Shown here: in pieces, positions 43,741-53,171 of the stretch
Layout of the letters: each line of letters opens with the position of its first letter
Numbering within the stretch: position 1 is the stretch's first letter
Assembly (NCBI RefSeq): GCF_003383615.1
Contig: NZ_QNUL01000006.1
Span: 124,001-188,000, forward strand
From: Dyadobacter luteus
GTDB lineage: Bacteria > Bacteroidota > Bacteroidia > Cytophagales > Spirosomataceae
Direction of reading: 5' to 3'
DNA length: 64,000 nucleotides
Notes under the pieces: model-generated
Told to the model about the DNA's origin: nothing
Seen by the model: the letters and a program-made list of their open reading frames with translations, nothing else
Database searches by the model: none
Program-made: the position numbers and the translations under genes

Positions 43741-46700
43741 TTAAAAAGTGATGTTGAAACCTGCATTGAACAGACGTTGCTGTGGATAGACAAGCGCGTT
43801 TCCTGAAGAAATTTCCGGATCGATCTGGTATTTCTTTACATTGTCAAGAGAGAACAGGTTACTTGCATTGACATAAACGCGAAGTCCGTTGCTGCCCAGT
43901 TTTTTGAAAACCTTCTGGTTAAAGCTATAGCCCAATTCGATGTTGCGCAAACGGATGTAACGTACATTGGTAATCCAGAAATCACTTTTTGCAAAGTTGA
44001 CATGACTTGAATTGTCCTTACGGATAGCAGGATATGTTCCCGGAATCCATGCGCTGTTCGGATCGTATGGATCCTCGCGGTGCCAGCGGTCTTCCAGCAT
44101 AAAGCCTGGAGAAGTACCGTTGTTCTGATATGGAATTTTTAATTCCCAGTTACGCTGGAAACTTTGAAGAGATGCACCTGCAAAATCCATAAACAGGGTA
44201 AAACCTTTGTATGCAAAACTGGTGTTCAAAGCGAAGCTCAAATAAGGATTAGCTCCTTCCGCGTAGCCGATAGGGCGCTCATCGAGGTTATTGATAATTC
44301 CATCTCCGTTTACATCTTTGTAGATAAAGTCACCCGGAAGCTGGGTTCTGTTACCTTGTCCGTCGTTATTTACGGGGTGACTTTCAATTTGCTCCTGAGA
44401 CTGGAACTGGCCTGTTACCTGGTAACCCCAGTTAATATTCCCCCAGCGATCTACATAAGAATCGCGGTACTCATTGTAAGAATTTCCAAAACGTGGTTTG
44501 TAGAAGTCAAGATCCCTGCGGCGTGAAAGTGTAGCGTTGGCACCAATTGAATATTCAAGTTGTCCAACCGAGCTCTTATATGTCAAAACCCCTTCCACAC
44601 CCCGGTGCGTATCGCTGTTCAGGTTTTCATTAGGTAATGAATAACCGACTTCGGATGGGAGCAGTACATCATAACGTGCAGCAGGAAGGCCTTCTCGTTT
44701 TCTCTCGAAAATATCAAACTGACCGTTCAGCTTACCATCCAGAAATCCGAAGTCAATACCGAAGTTGGTAGATACGTTGGTGATCCATGAAAGTGTAGTA
44801 ATAGGTAAACCTCTCGGGCGCACACCAATATTGTATTGTCCATCGAAAATTGCACTTCCCTGTAAGAAGTTATAGCCAGGCAAATAGCTGAATGGATCTA
44901 CGATAAACGGATCGTTCGGAAGTGTGGCATTTCTGTCACTACCTGTGCGTCCGTAGGAACCACGGATTTTCAGGTTGCTTACTACATTTTTAAGCTTTCC
45001 ACTGAAGAAGTCTTCTTCGGAGATTCTCCATCCGGCAGATACACCCGGGAAAAATCCGAAACGTTTGCCAGCTGCATAAAGGAATGAACCGTCATAACGG
45101 CCTACACCTTCAATAATGTATTTTTGTTTATAGTTATAATTGACCCTTCCAACATATCCGGCGCGTGCTTCTGTATTCCACTCGTCCAGAAGATAATCCT
45201 GATTCGCGAATGACATCAAAGGAATGTAGTTGTTAGGCGGGACAGTATGAACGATCATGTAAGTATTTACATTGTCGGACTGCTCATAAGCTGCAACGGC
45301 AGATATTTCATGGTCACCAAAAGTTTTATTGTAGCTTAGCTGAAATTGTGCAAAGCGGTCAACAACGTTGCGTTTACGGCGCTCTCTCCATGGGTTTTGG
45401 TTACCGCCTCCCGGTACTACATTATAGGCATCATTGGCAGCGTCATAGGTGTAAGCGTTGTAGGTATATTCAAATCCGTCAAAATCAAAATTCCGGAATT
45501 GATAAGAATAAGTACCTTTTGCTTTCAAGCCAAATGCAAAGTCATATTCTGCATAAAAGTTTCCTTTTACCACACGATCAATTTCGTCTATGTAACCTGT
45601 GATTTCCTTTTTGTATGTCGCAGGATTGACGTTTACATTGTGCGTTTGATTGATATATTTTGGGTTATCATTCGCATAAGGTCGCTCGGTAGGCCACATC
45701 GTGAAAATACTCAGGAACGGGTTAAAATAATCGTCCAAACCTGGTACCCCGACTTGAAAACGGTCTTCAATACGAGCACTTAGCTGTGTTCCCACTTTCA
45801 GGTTTTTGGCAACAGTTGCTTCTATGTTAGCCTGGATGTTGGTACGCTTGAAGTTGTAGTCGCGGATCAGGGCGTCCTGATTCAAATGACCTACTGACAG
45901 GAAATAGTTGATTTTTTCTGTTCCTCCGGAAACGTTGGCATTAAGCGAATACTGAGGAACGTTCGGGCGCATCACCATTTTGTAGTAGTCGAAGCTCTGG
46001 TATCCCTTTTCAGTACCGGCTTTCCATTTGGCCAGTTCTTCGGGCGTGATGGTAGGCGTACGTCCCTGGTTCACATCCGACTCCACCAATCCGCGCATGT
46101 GCTGGTAGGCATTGGCGGGCCTTGGGTAGCGGGTAAAATTCTGTAAACCGTAGTAACCTGAAATGTTGATACGGGCAGGTCCGTCACCGGCTTTCCCTCT
46201 TTTGGTGGTAACGAGGATAACCCCATTTGCTGCACGTAAGCCGTAGATAGCGGCAGAAGCATCCTTCAGAATAGAGATACTTTCAATGTCATTCTGACCC
46301 AGGTTGTTAAAGTTGGCTGCATCAGATGGAACACCGTCAATTACATACAATGGAGTACCCATGTTACGGATCTGGATACTGGTCGCATTTCCGGGGCGGG
46401 CATCTGCCTTACGAGCTGTGATACCTTGTACGCGTCCTACGAGTGCATCGGAAGTTCCGATGGAAGGGGTACGGATCAGGTCTTTGGCTTGCACGCTACT
46501 TACTGCACCGGTAAGGGTGGCACTGGATTGGGTTCCATAACCTACTACAACGACTTCGGTCAGGTCTTCCGTGCTTGGAACCAGTGAAACGTTGAATTTG
46601 GATTGAGAACCGATGTTTACATCCTGTGTCGTATACCCAATGAAAGAGAATGATAAAACTTTTGCATCGTCGTCCACTGTGATACTGAAATTACCTTCGG

Positions 46701-46947
46701 TACTGGTAGTGGTACCCTGAGTACTGCCTTTAACAACCACACTGACTCCCGGCAGTGGGTTGTTTTTTTCATCTACTACCTGACCCGTGAGAGTCTTATC
46801 GGCAGTGCGATGGCGCTTGGCAAAGGCAGTTGAAGGACTGGTTGCAGCCAGAGCGGCGGGCGCTTGCGGAAGCAGCATTCCCGTTACCGCAAAGGCAAGG
46901 AGAGGTTTGCAAAATCTCCGGATGGAGTCTTGTCGAATTATGGTCAT
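43741..46947 (-). CDS. SusC/RagA family TonB-linked outer-membrane receptor
   Basis: A 1068-aa TonB-dependent glycan transporter. The N-terminus (FCKPLLAFAVTGMLLPQAPA) is a long signal. Then follow CarboxypepD_reg-like TLTGQVVDEKNNPLPGVSV, the SusC plug beginning LTEVVVVGYGTQ, and the SusC/RagA signature region LRAANGVILVTTKRG. The barrel ends YPQQRLFNAGFNITF, with an aromatic terminal residue. No STN/anti-sigma domain precedes the carboxypeptidase-like domain, so regulation is not by the FecI/FecR-type route. It is first in the operon susC-susD-DUF3823-GH43. Confidence 0.95.
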   Translation of the reverse strand: MTIIRQDSIRRFCKPLLAFAVTGMLLPQAPAALAATSPSTAFAKRHRTADKTLTGQVVDEKNNPLPGVSVVVKGSTQGTTTSTEGNFSITVDDDAKVLSFSFIGYTTQDVNIGSQSKFNVSLVPSTEDLTEVVVVGYGTQSSATLTGAVSSVQAKDLIRTPSIGTSDALVGRVQGITARKADARPGNATSIQIRNMGTPLYVIDGVPSDAANFNNLGQNDIESISILKDASAAIYGLRAANGVILVTTKRGKAGDGPARINISGYYGLQNFTRYPRPANAYQHMRGLVESDVNQGRTPTITPEELAKWKAGTEKGYQSFDYYKMVMRPNVPQYSLNANVSGGTEKINYFLSVGHLNQDALIRDYNFKRTNIQANIEATVAKNLKVGTQLSARIEDRFQVGVPGLDDYFNPFLSIFTMWPTERPYANDNPKYINQTHNVNVNPATYKKEITGYIDEIDRVVKGNFYAEYDFAFGLKAKGTYSYQFRNFDFDGFEYTYNAYTYDAANDAYNVVPGGGNQNPWRERRKRNVVDRFAQFQLSYNKTFGDHEISAVAAYEQSDNVNTYMIVHTVPPNNYIPLMSFANQDYLLDEWNTEARAGYVGRVNYNYKQKYIIEGVGRYDGSFLYAAGKRFGFFPGVSAGWRISEEDFFSGKLKNVVSNLKIRGSYGRTGSDRNATLPNDPFIVDPFSYLPGYNFLQGSAIFDGQYNIGVRPRGLPITTLSWITNVSTNFGIDFGFLDGKLNGQFDIFERKREGLPAARYDVLLPSEVGYSLPNENLNSDTHRGVEGVLTYKSSVGQLEYSIGANATLSRRRDLDFYKPRFGNSYNEYRDSYVDRWGNINWGYQVTGQFQSQEQIESHPVNNDGQGNRTQLPGDFIYKDVNGDGIINNLDERPIGYAEGANPYLSFALNTSFAYKGFTLFMDFAGASLQSFQRNWELKIPYQNNGTSPGFMLEDRWHREDPYDPNSAWIPGTYPAIRKDNSSHVNFAKSDFWITNVRYIRLRNIELGYSFNQKVFKKLGSNGLRVYVNASNLFSLDNVKKYQIDPEISSGNALVYPQQRLFNAGFNITF

Positions 46948-47100
46948 AAGTTAAGTTTGGTTAGAGATGATCTTTTAAATTTGGCTAGATGACTTTGTTT
47001 TATTTCATAAATTATTTATTTAGTTATATTTTAAAAATGATATGGCAATACGAATCCCAGCCACCAAAGCAGATGGTGAATATTCTTATGAGGGTTAAAT

Positions 47101-47134
47101 ATTCCGCATATCAGCCGAAACTGATATGCGGAAT
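47101..47134 (-). terminator. Terminator hairpin after the ThuA/azurin fusion gene
   Basis: Perfect 14-bp inverted repeat ATTCCGCATATCAG / CTGATATGCGGAAT with a 6-nt loop, 55 bp past the minus-strand stop. The following minus-strand bases ATTTAACC are only weakly T-rich. Confidence 0.7.
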
Positions 47135-47189
47135 GGAATTATCTAACTTCAAAAATTACCGTTTGATCGGCAGTCTTTGAGATGTCTTC

Positions 47190-50100
47190 TTATTGTTTGA
47201 CAACTTTCATTACACCGGTCATCAATCTCCAGTGACCAGGGAAAGTACAAACGTATGGGTAGTCGCCTGCAACGTCAGGAACTACAAAACGCAGACGGTA
47301 AGTTTGTCCCGGATTCACAAGTGGCGAAGCTGCAACGACCTGCGGGATAGCCGGAACGTAGTTTTTCTCAGCTCCGTCTTTGGCTGTGATCATTTTGTCA
47401 GCAGCATTACCGATGATGTTGGTCGATTTTGGCTTGCCGACAACGATATTGTGTTGCATCGCATCTGGATTTTCGAATACGATTTCTACTGTTTTTCCAG
47501 CTACTGCCGTAAACTCAGTAATATCGAATTTCATTTCCTCACGGATCGCCTTAATTTTCACGATCTGTACGTTTGGATCAACAGGTGCTTCTTCTTTCAA
47601 ACCGAAAGATTCCAATAGGGTACCAAAGCGTGCGTTCAGATCTTCAGGAATATCGTTTTTGATTGAAGCAAGAACAGTCTTATCAGCATCAGATGGTTTC
47701 TCTTTTCTGCGTGGGTTCCATGCACCAAGGATTCCTTTCAGAATGGCATTACGTCCCTGTGCATCCAGAGTCTGAGAAGTTTTGATCAGATTCACCACTT
47801 CGCTTCCGCTTGCATAAGAAGTATATCCGCGCGTCGCACGTTCAAGTGCAAAGTCGGACAAACGATCCAGACGACGTACTTCGAATGATTTGCTCAAAGT
47901 ATTGTTTTTGAAATCATCTTTTTCCGCTACAACGTTATCCTGATCGATGGTAGCAGTTACGTTTACTTTACCAGCTTCATCAGAAGTAAAGTTGAACATG
48001 CTCTTCCAGGGACCGTTGTTACCTTCTGTAAGTTTGATAGTTTCACCAGGAGCGATACCATTTACCAACTGACGGCTGATATAGTTGCTGTTCAGTGAAC
48101 GGCTTCTGATACCTACGTTTACGACAGGAACAACTCCCTTAGGAACTGCAACGCTTCCCTGGTTGGTAATTTCGATCGTTACACGGGCATTTTCACGAAC
48201 ATAAGGAGTAGCGGGGTCAATGGTGATATTGGTGATGGCCAATTCGGCAGCTCCCTGTACGGTTACTTTGCTTGCACCATGAGCGCTGTGGTCCATACCT
48301 GCATGTGCATCAGCAGCTTTTGCTGTGCCTGTAGCTGCCGACTGTGCAGAACCTGCTTTGCTTGCACGCTGAGCCAGATATTTGTTCAATAACTTACCAT
48401 CCTGAGCGTTCAATACCGCAGCAAATGCATCCGGCATCCAGCGGTCATCAGCCTGTGAATAGGTATCAAGCAAGCCAAGAATTGCCGTTTCTACTTCAGC
48501 AGTATATGGTATTTCAGAGAAAGCAAGCAGTGAGTTCAATACTACAAGAGGTTCTTTATCGTGCAATGCATCAGCTGTAAGTAATGATTTTGCAGAAGCT
48601 GCAGTGCGTGGCAATACCTGCACCGCAGTTTTACGAACGTCATTAGATGGATGCTTCAAAGCTTCGGTGATTGCAGCAACTACGCTTGCATCATCAGTTG
48701 CATTCAATCCGTGCAATGTCCACAATGCATGGATCGCAGCTGTGTTCAATCCTACTTCGTCCACTGATTTGTCTTTTACAAGCTCCACCAGTTTTGCCAC
48801 CACATCTTTGTTTCCACGCTCAACAAGCAAACGCTGTGCATGTCTTCTCCAAAGCATGTTGGTGTTTTTCAAAGTAGCAACCAGCTCGTCAGGACGGCTT
48901 TTGCTCAAAGCAAGTGGTTTGTAAGCAGGTGCTTTTTTGTATGCAACGCGGTACAGACGACCATGCGTGAAATCTCTCAAAGGCGTTTCATAAGCATTTC
49001 CTTTTCCGTTCTCAGCTCCTTTTGGTGTCGGGTTGTGCTGGATGATGTAGCTATACCAGTCAGCAATCCAAACTGCTCCGTCAGGACCAACTTCTGCAAA
49101 TACAGGAGCAACCCATTCGTCGGCACCTGCAAGCAGGTTGAAACCTAGCTTATCTTCAAAGTCAGTTCCTTTTTTCTCCATGAAGTTCTGGTGCAGAATG
49201 TGTCCCGTAGGTTCAGATACGAACGCTACTTTATTCCAGTACTTTTTAGGATAGGCACGGGCAGTGTAGAAGTTATGACCAGCTGCTGCAGTGAAACCAC
49301 CGAATACGTCCACCTGACGCACTTTTTCAGTAATTGGCTGCATGTCTTTATGCGTATCTGTACTACGGCTTCCGTTGTCTACGCGGCTCTTTCCGAAATA
49401 ACGGTTAGGAATTGCGCTGTACCAGCCGTGTGAGTTGTTAGCAGTAGATCCGAAAAGATCACCCGCTTCGTTGAAACCAAGTCCCCAGGTGTTGTTAGAA
49501 GTTTTAGCAACTACTTCCATATCAGATCCGTCAGGCTTGAAACGGAAAAGCGCCTGTCCAAAATCAAGAGAATCGCTTTTTCCTGCAACACCTTTGAATC
49601 CTGAATAACCTACAGAACCATAAACCCAGTTGTCAAATCCGTAGTGCAGGTTGGAAGGTCCGGCGTGTGTATCACCTGTTCCGAAACCTGTGAAAAGGAT
49701 TTTCTTTACATCAGCTTTGTCATCACCATCTGTATCCTGAAGGAATAACATGTGCGGAGCCTGAGAAACGATCAAACCACCGTTTGCGAACACAAGTCCG
49801 GTAGGGATGCTCAAATCATCAGAGAACTTCGTGAATTTATCCGCTTTACCATCACCGTTGGTGTCTTCGCAAATCAGAATATAGTCACTTCCGCCTGTAT
49901 CTTTTCTTTCGTTAGGATAATCTTTTGTGATCAGGACAAACAATCTGCCACGCTCATCCCATGTCATTGCGATAGGGTGCATCACATCCGGCTCATGCGC
50001 GAACACATCCAAAGTGAAGTCAACAGGAATCTGAATGTGTTTTACAGATTCTTCAGGAGAAAGAGGCAATTGCTGCATCTGCTGACCAGGGCGTTGTTCG

Positions 50101-50930
50101 TAGTTAGGCAATACAGCAGGACGGTATTCGAAAGGCTTTGGAGCAAGAGCAGCCAATGCTTTTTTTGCATCGTCGTTCACAGCCCACAAAATCCCCTTCT
50201 CGATCAGATCCTGGAATCCTTTGGTAGCCCATGTACGCTCATCGTGACCATAAGCAGTGTAGAACACGCGACCTTTTCCGTGCGTACGAACCCATGTGTA
50301 AGGCTCATTAGCGCGGCCCGGCTTGTCTTTTTCCTGATCCGCCTGTACCAGACGTTCAGTTAACACGATGTTGTCAGGCTGAAGCAATTTGTGCAAATAT
50401 GTTTCATCCACTGTTTTGAAAGGCTTCACACCAGCAATGGCAGGGTGCTCAGGCTTTGCCCAAACAGGTTGAATGGTGTCGAATGTATGTCTCCAGAACT
50501 GCCCACCCATCAATTTCACGATTTCAGGGTTGTTACGGAAACAGTAAGAAGCACAGTGAACAGGGATGAAACCCTTTCCGCTGGCCACGAAGTCAAGCAG
50601 GGAAGTAGCCTGCTGAGGAGCAATAGAATCCCAGTTTGCAAAAAGCATCAGGGCATCGTATTTGCCAAGTGTTTCAGGGTTCAGGTCTTCAAGATCATCT
50701 GTATAAGTGAAGTTGAAACCCTTAGGTCCCAGTGCTGCCATCAGCTGCGGAAGACGTTCAGCAGGTTTGTGATGGCCTTCTTTGTCACCCATAAACAGAA
50801 TTTCCAGACGACGCGCCTTCTTAGCGTCTTTCGTAGATTCTGCCGTCAAAGATGCCTTTTGGGAAGAAGGTTGTACGGCACAGCCCAGGAGGACGAGACC
50901 GAATAAAAAGGATAAGGCTTTGGTTTTCAT
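47190..50930 (-). CDS. Multidomain ThuA / PVC-type propeller / HEAT / CARDB / azurin-like lipoprotein
   Basis: A 1246-aa exported lipoprotein (lipobox LLGC). The domains in order are: ThuA-like (about residues 40-255, KGFIPVHCASYCFR, GKGRVFYTAYGHDE); PVC-type membrane-bound dehydrogenase propeller (about 295-665, FTLDVFAHEPDVMHPIAMTW, DTNGDGKADKFTKF, DGAVWIADWYS); HEAT-like repeats (about 680-860); a His/Met-rich linker (DAHAGMDHSAHGAS near 880); CARDB (about 890-1010, VRENARVTIEITNQGS); a helical segment; and a cupredoxin (about 1125-1246) with copper ligands His in MQHNIVVG and Cys, His, Met in YVCTFPGHWRLMTG. No CxxCH heme motif exists, so electrons would pass through copper rather than cytochrome c. 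Substrate is probably a sugar or glycan derivative; this is inference. Confidence 0.88.
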   Translation of the reverse strand: MKTKALSFLFGLVLLGCAVQPSSQKASLTAESTKDAKKARRLEILFMGDKEGHHKPAERLPQLMAALGPKGFNFTYTDDLEDLNPETLGKYDALMLFANWDSIAPQQATSLLDFVASGKGFIPVHCASYCFRNNPEIVKLMGGQFWRHTFDTIQPVWAKPEHPAIAGVKPFKTVDETYLHKLLQPDNIVLTERLVQADQEKDKPGRANEPYTWVRTHGKGRVFYTAYGHDERTWATKGFQDLIEKGILWAVNDDAKKALAALAPKPFEYRPAVLPNYEQRPGQQMQQLPLSPEESVKHIQIPVDFTLDVFAHEPDVMHPIAMTWDERGRLFVLITKDYPNERKDTGGSDYILICEDTNGDGKADKFTKFSDDLSIPTGLVFANGGLIVSQAPHMLFLQDTDGDDKADVKKILFTGFGTGDTHAGPSNLHYGFDNWVYGSVGYSGFKGVAGKSDSLDFGQALFRFKPDGSDMEVVAKTSNNTWGLGFNEAGDLFGSTANNSHGWYSAIPNRYFGKSRVDNGSRSTDTHKDMQPITEKVRQVDVFGGFTAAAGHNFYTARAYPKKYWNKVAFVSEPTGHILHQNFMEKKGTDFEDKLGFNLLAGADEWVAPVFAEVGPDGAVWIADWYSYIIQHNPTPKGAENGKGNAYETPLRDFTHGRLYRVAYKKAPAYKPLALSKSRPDELVATLKNTNMLWRRHAQRLLVERGNKDVVAKLVELVKDKSVDEVGLNTAAIHALWTLHGLNATDDASVVAAITEALKHPSNDVRKTAVQVLPRTAASAKSLLTADALHDKEPLVVLNSLLAFSEIPYTAEVETAILGLLDTYSQADDRWMPDAFAAVLNAQDGKLLNKYLAQRASKAGSAQSAATGTAKAADAHAGMDHSAHGASKVTVQGAAELAITNITIDPATPYVRENARVTIEITNQGSVAVPKGVVPVVNVGIRSRSLNSNYISRQLVNGIAPGETIKLTEGNNGPWKSMFNFTSDEAGKVNVTATIDQDNVVAEKDDFKNNTLSKSFEVRRLDRLSDFALERATRGYTSYASGSEVVNLIKTSQTLDAQGRNAILKGILGAWNPRRKEKPSDADKTVLASIKNDIPEDLNARFGTLLESFGLKEEAPVDPNVQIVKIKAIREEMKFDITEFTAVAGKTVEIVFENPDAMQHNIVVGKPKSTNIIGNAADKMITAKDGAEKNYVPAIPQVVAASPLVNPGQTYRLRFVVPDVAGDYPYVCTFPGHWRLMTGVMKVVKQ

Positions 50931-50970
50931 TTAAATAGTTAAAATAGGTTTTATCTTCTTTACTTTCTCT

Positions 50971-51447
50971 TTAAATATCCCAGTTCGAAATGGTTTGAAA
51001 ATCAAATAAATAATTGTCGTTGTACTCTATTTCGAAGTCTGTGAGCATTTTAAGATATTCTTCTTTAAATGTGTGCTTTTGATGATGACTTTCCTGATTC
51101 ATAATATATTTAATCACTGCGTCAACATGAGAGCGGCTGTAAGAAAATGCGGAATAACCTCTTTGCCAGTTGAATACTGATGTTTTATATTTTGCTTTTA
51201 AAAATTTGTTGGACGATGTTTTAATCTCTTCCACTAAACCAGGCAGTGAAACTGTTGGATTATACCCGATGAAAATATGTATATGATCTGGCATGCCGTT
51301 TATAGCCAGAGGTTTACATTGATTATTGATGATGATTCCTCCTATATAGCTGTATAATTCGTCTTTCCAGATCTTTCGAACCAAGCTTTCGCGCCCCTGC
51401 ACAGCGAATACCAATTGAATGTATAATTGCGAATAGGTATTAGCCAT
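50971..51447 (-). CDS. IS200/IS605-like Y1 (HUH) transposase, REP-associated type
   Basis: A 158-aa single-domain transposase. MANTYSQLYIQLVFAVQGRE is a typical start; NGMPDHIHIFIGY has the HUH metal-binding pair, and SYSRSHVDAVIKYIMNQESHH includes the region around the catalytic tyrosine (position not certain). HKQ-type extension KHTFKEEYLKMLTDFEIEYND closes the protein. It is intact by length. A 181-nt REP-like inverted repeat lies 73 bp 5' of its start. It lies 40 bp before the ThuA fusion gene and separates that gene from the Gfo/Idh/MocA gene. Confidence 0.9.
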   Translation of the reverse strand: MANTYSQLYIQLVFAVQGRESLVRKIWKDELYSYIGGIIINNQCKPLAINGMPDHIHIFIGYNPTVSLPGLVEEIKTSSNKFLKAKYKTSVFNWQRGYSAFSYSRSHVDAVIKYIMNQESHHQKHTFKEEYLKMLTDFEIEYNDNYLFDFQTISNWDI

Positions 51448-51520
51448 AGATAGCGTGATTTGGTCGTTACATTTTTATTTCGTTGAGTGATTTAATGTTC
51501 GTTTTTAGTATTGAGAGGTT

Positions 51521-51701
51521 TTATTTCGGTGCGCTGCACCTTTTGTAAGACCTCTTTAATTTCATTTCTACAATTAGCACGGTGCTCTGCACCTGTTATT
51601 TACTGACTACTATCAAGTCTGAGCTTGGTGCAGAGCACCATAATATTTGTAGAAAACGAAATGCCTGCTATGTTTCATTAAGGTGCAGCGCACCGAAATA
51701 A
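51521..51701. repeat. 181-nt nested REP-like inverted repeat 5' of the transposase
   Basis: Outer arms 51521-51542 and 51680-51701 are perfect 22-bp inverted copies that contain GGTGCGCTGCACC (51528-51540) and its complement (51682-51694). Middle arms TTTCTACAA (51565-51573) / TTGTAGAAA (51647-51655) and inner arms GGTGCTCTGCACC (51581-51593) / GGTGCAGAGCACC (51627-51639) are nested in register. Each GGTGC-NNN-GCACC unit is itself a small hairpin, so there are four REP-like hairpins within one larger cruciform. Confidence 0.92.
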
Positions 51702-51728
51702 TAACTCAGATATTCACCAATTCCATTA

Positions 51729-52853
51729 TCAAGCATTCTTAAAATCCGGCAACTGAATCAGAGCTCCGCCTTGCATCGCCGACTCATGTGCCAGAATACC
51801 AACGCTGGTCCAGTTTGCAGACTGTGCAGCATTCGGGAAAGGCTCGCGGTCTTCAATCAGTGCGCTGATAAACTCATGCGCCAAATGCGGGTGTGATCCG
51901 CCGTGGCCACCACCTTGTACAAAAGAAAGGTGAGAATTATCATCGTTGTCATAAACACCTTTTCCTGTGAAATGCTGGATTTCTTTTGGAAGCAAATGTG
52001 CATAATCAGGCGTTGGTACGCGCTCAGCAATTTCGTGCTCAGGTTTCTTCGCAGTGTGGATCACAGGATCTTCACCTTCGATCAACGGCCACTCGAAGGA
52101 TTTTTTGCTACCGTAAACCTCGAAGCTTTCACGATACTGACGTGCTACATCAAATAGTGAACGGTATACATAAGCCGACAAGTCGCTGTCTTTGAACTTG
52201 ATGTGTGCCGATTCAACCGCGAAAGGTGAATTGTGGATTTTTACAAGATCTTCGCTGATCGTTCCTGAACCAAAGCAGGATACATACTCAGCTTCCAGTT
52301 TAAGCAAACCTGCAACAGGTCCTACGCAATGGGTAGCGTAGTGCATCGGAGGCAAACCAGGCCAGTAGTCAGGCCATCCTTCCATATCCTGCTGGTGGCT
52401 GGCTTTCAGGAATTGAACTTTACCAAGCTCACCTTTTTCATATAGTTCTTTTGCAAACAGGAATTCACGGGCGTAAACCACTGTTTCCATCATCATGTAT
52501 TTTTTGCCTGTTTCCTTCACAGCCTTCACAATTTCAAGGCAATCCTCAACGCTGGTAGCCATTGGAACAGTACATGCAACGTGTTTGCCGGCACGCAACG
52601 CTTTTAATGTCTGCTCTGCGTGGTTAGGGATTGGAGAGTTGATGTGTACTGCATCTACGTTAGGGTCGGCCAACAGGTCGTCGTAGCTGCTGTAACGTAC
52701 ATCGATGCCATATTGGTCACCCACAGCATTCATTTTCGACTCAGTACGCTGGCAAATTGCGTACATGTTCGCATGAGGGTGCTGCTGATAAATGGGGATA
52801 AATTCGGCTCCGAAACCAAGACCAACAATGGCAACATTAATTTTCTTAGACAT
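51729..52853 (-). CDS. Gfo/Idh/MocA family oxidoreductase
   Basis: A 374-aa NAD(P)-dependent sugar or inositol dehydrogenase-type enzyme. The N-terminal Rossmann motif is INVAIVGLGFGAEF; VDAVHINSPIPNHAEQTLKAL and AGKHVACTVPMATSVEDC match the EKP-region equivalents, with VPM where EKP is usual. The catalytic His region lies around HYATHCVGPVAGLL. No signal peptide, so it is cytosolic. It is upstream of the ThuA/PVC fusion on the same strand; ThuA domains and Gfo/Idh/MocA enzymes often occur together, so the pair could have been one operon before the transposase unit arrived. Confidence 0.9.
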   Translation of the reverse strand: MSKKINVAIVGLGFGAEFIPIYQQHPHANMYAICQRTESKMNAVGDQYGIDVRYSSYDDLLADPNVDAVHINSPIPNHAEQTLKALRAGKHVACTVPMATSVEDCLEIVKAVKETGKKYMMMETVVYAREFLFAKELYEKGELGKVQFLKASHQQDMEGWPDYWPGLPPMHYATHCVGPVAGLLKLEAEYVSCFGSGTISEDLVKIHNSPFAVESAHIKFKDSDLSAYVYRSLFDVARQYRESFEVYGSKKSFEWPLIEGEDPVIHTAKKPEHEIAERVPTPDYAHLLPKEIQHFTGKGVYDNDDNSHLSFVQGGGHGGSHPHLAHEFISALIEDREPFPNAAQSANWTSVGILAHESAMQGGALIQLPDFKNA

Positions 52854-53171
52854 ATATATTTAAGGTTAATGATTCTGATATTGAGTATTTTAGCGTGTGC
52901 TATTTGAGGTAAGAGCCAATTTTGTACTTGCCGGAATTCTGATCAAATCAAAAAACAGAATCAACTAGCGAAGGCCCACTTGAATGGCAATACAATTTTA
53001 AAGCAAAATAGTGCTAAAAACTTTCTTTGTTTTGATTAGTAGTGGCTATATTTTGATCTATTTTTTTATTATGTCAGTATTTTGAGCAAAATATTGGCAG
53101 AAAATATAATTCCATTACGAATTTTACGATAGCAATAGCCGTTTTAAATGGTCAACATCTATCTTAGCGAA
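52854..53171. other. Divergent promoter gap
   Basis: A 318-bp AT-rich gap between the divergent Gfo/Idh/MocA and GNAT genes. No exact TAnnTTTG motif, repeat or small gene was found. Confidence 0.4.

Noticed and set aside
47190-50930. Cytochrome c domain in the ThuA/PVC protein
   Set aside because: No CxxCH motif anywhere; the C-terminal domain has cupredoxin ligands.
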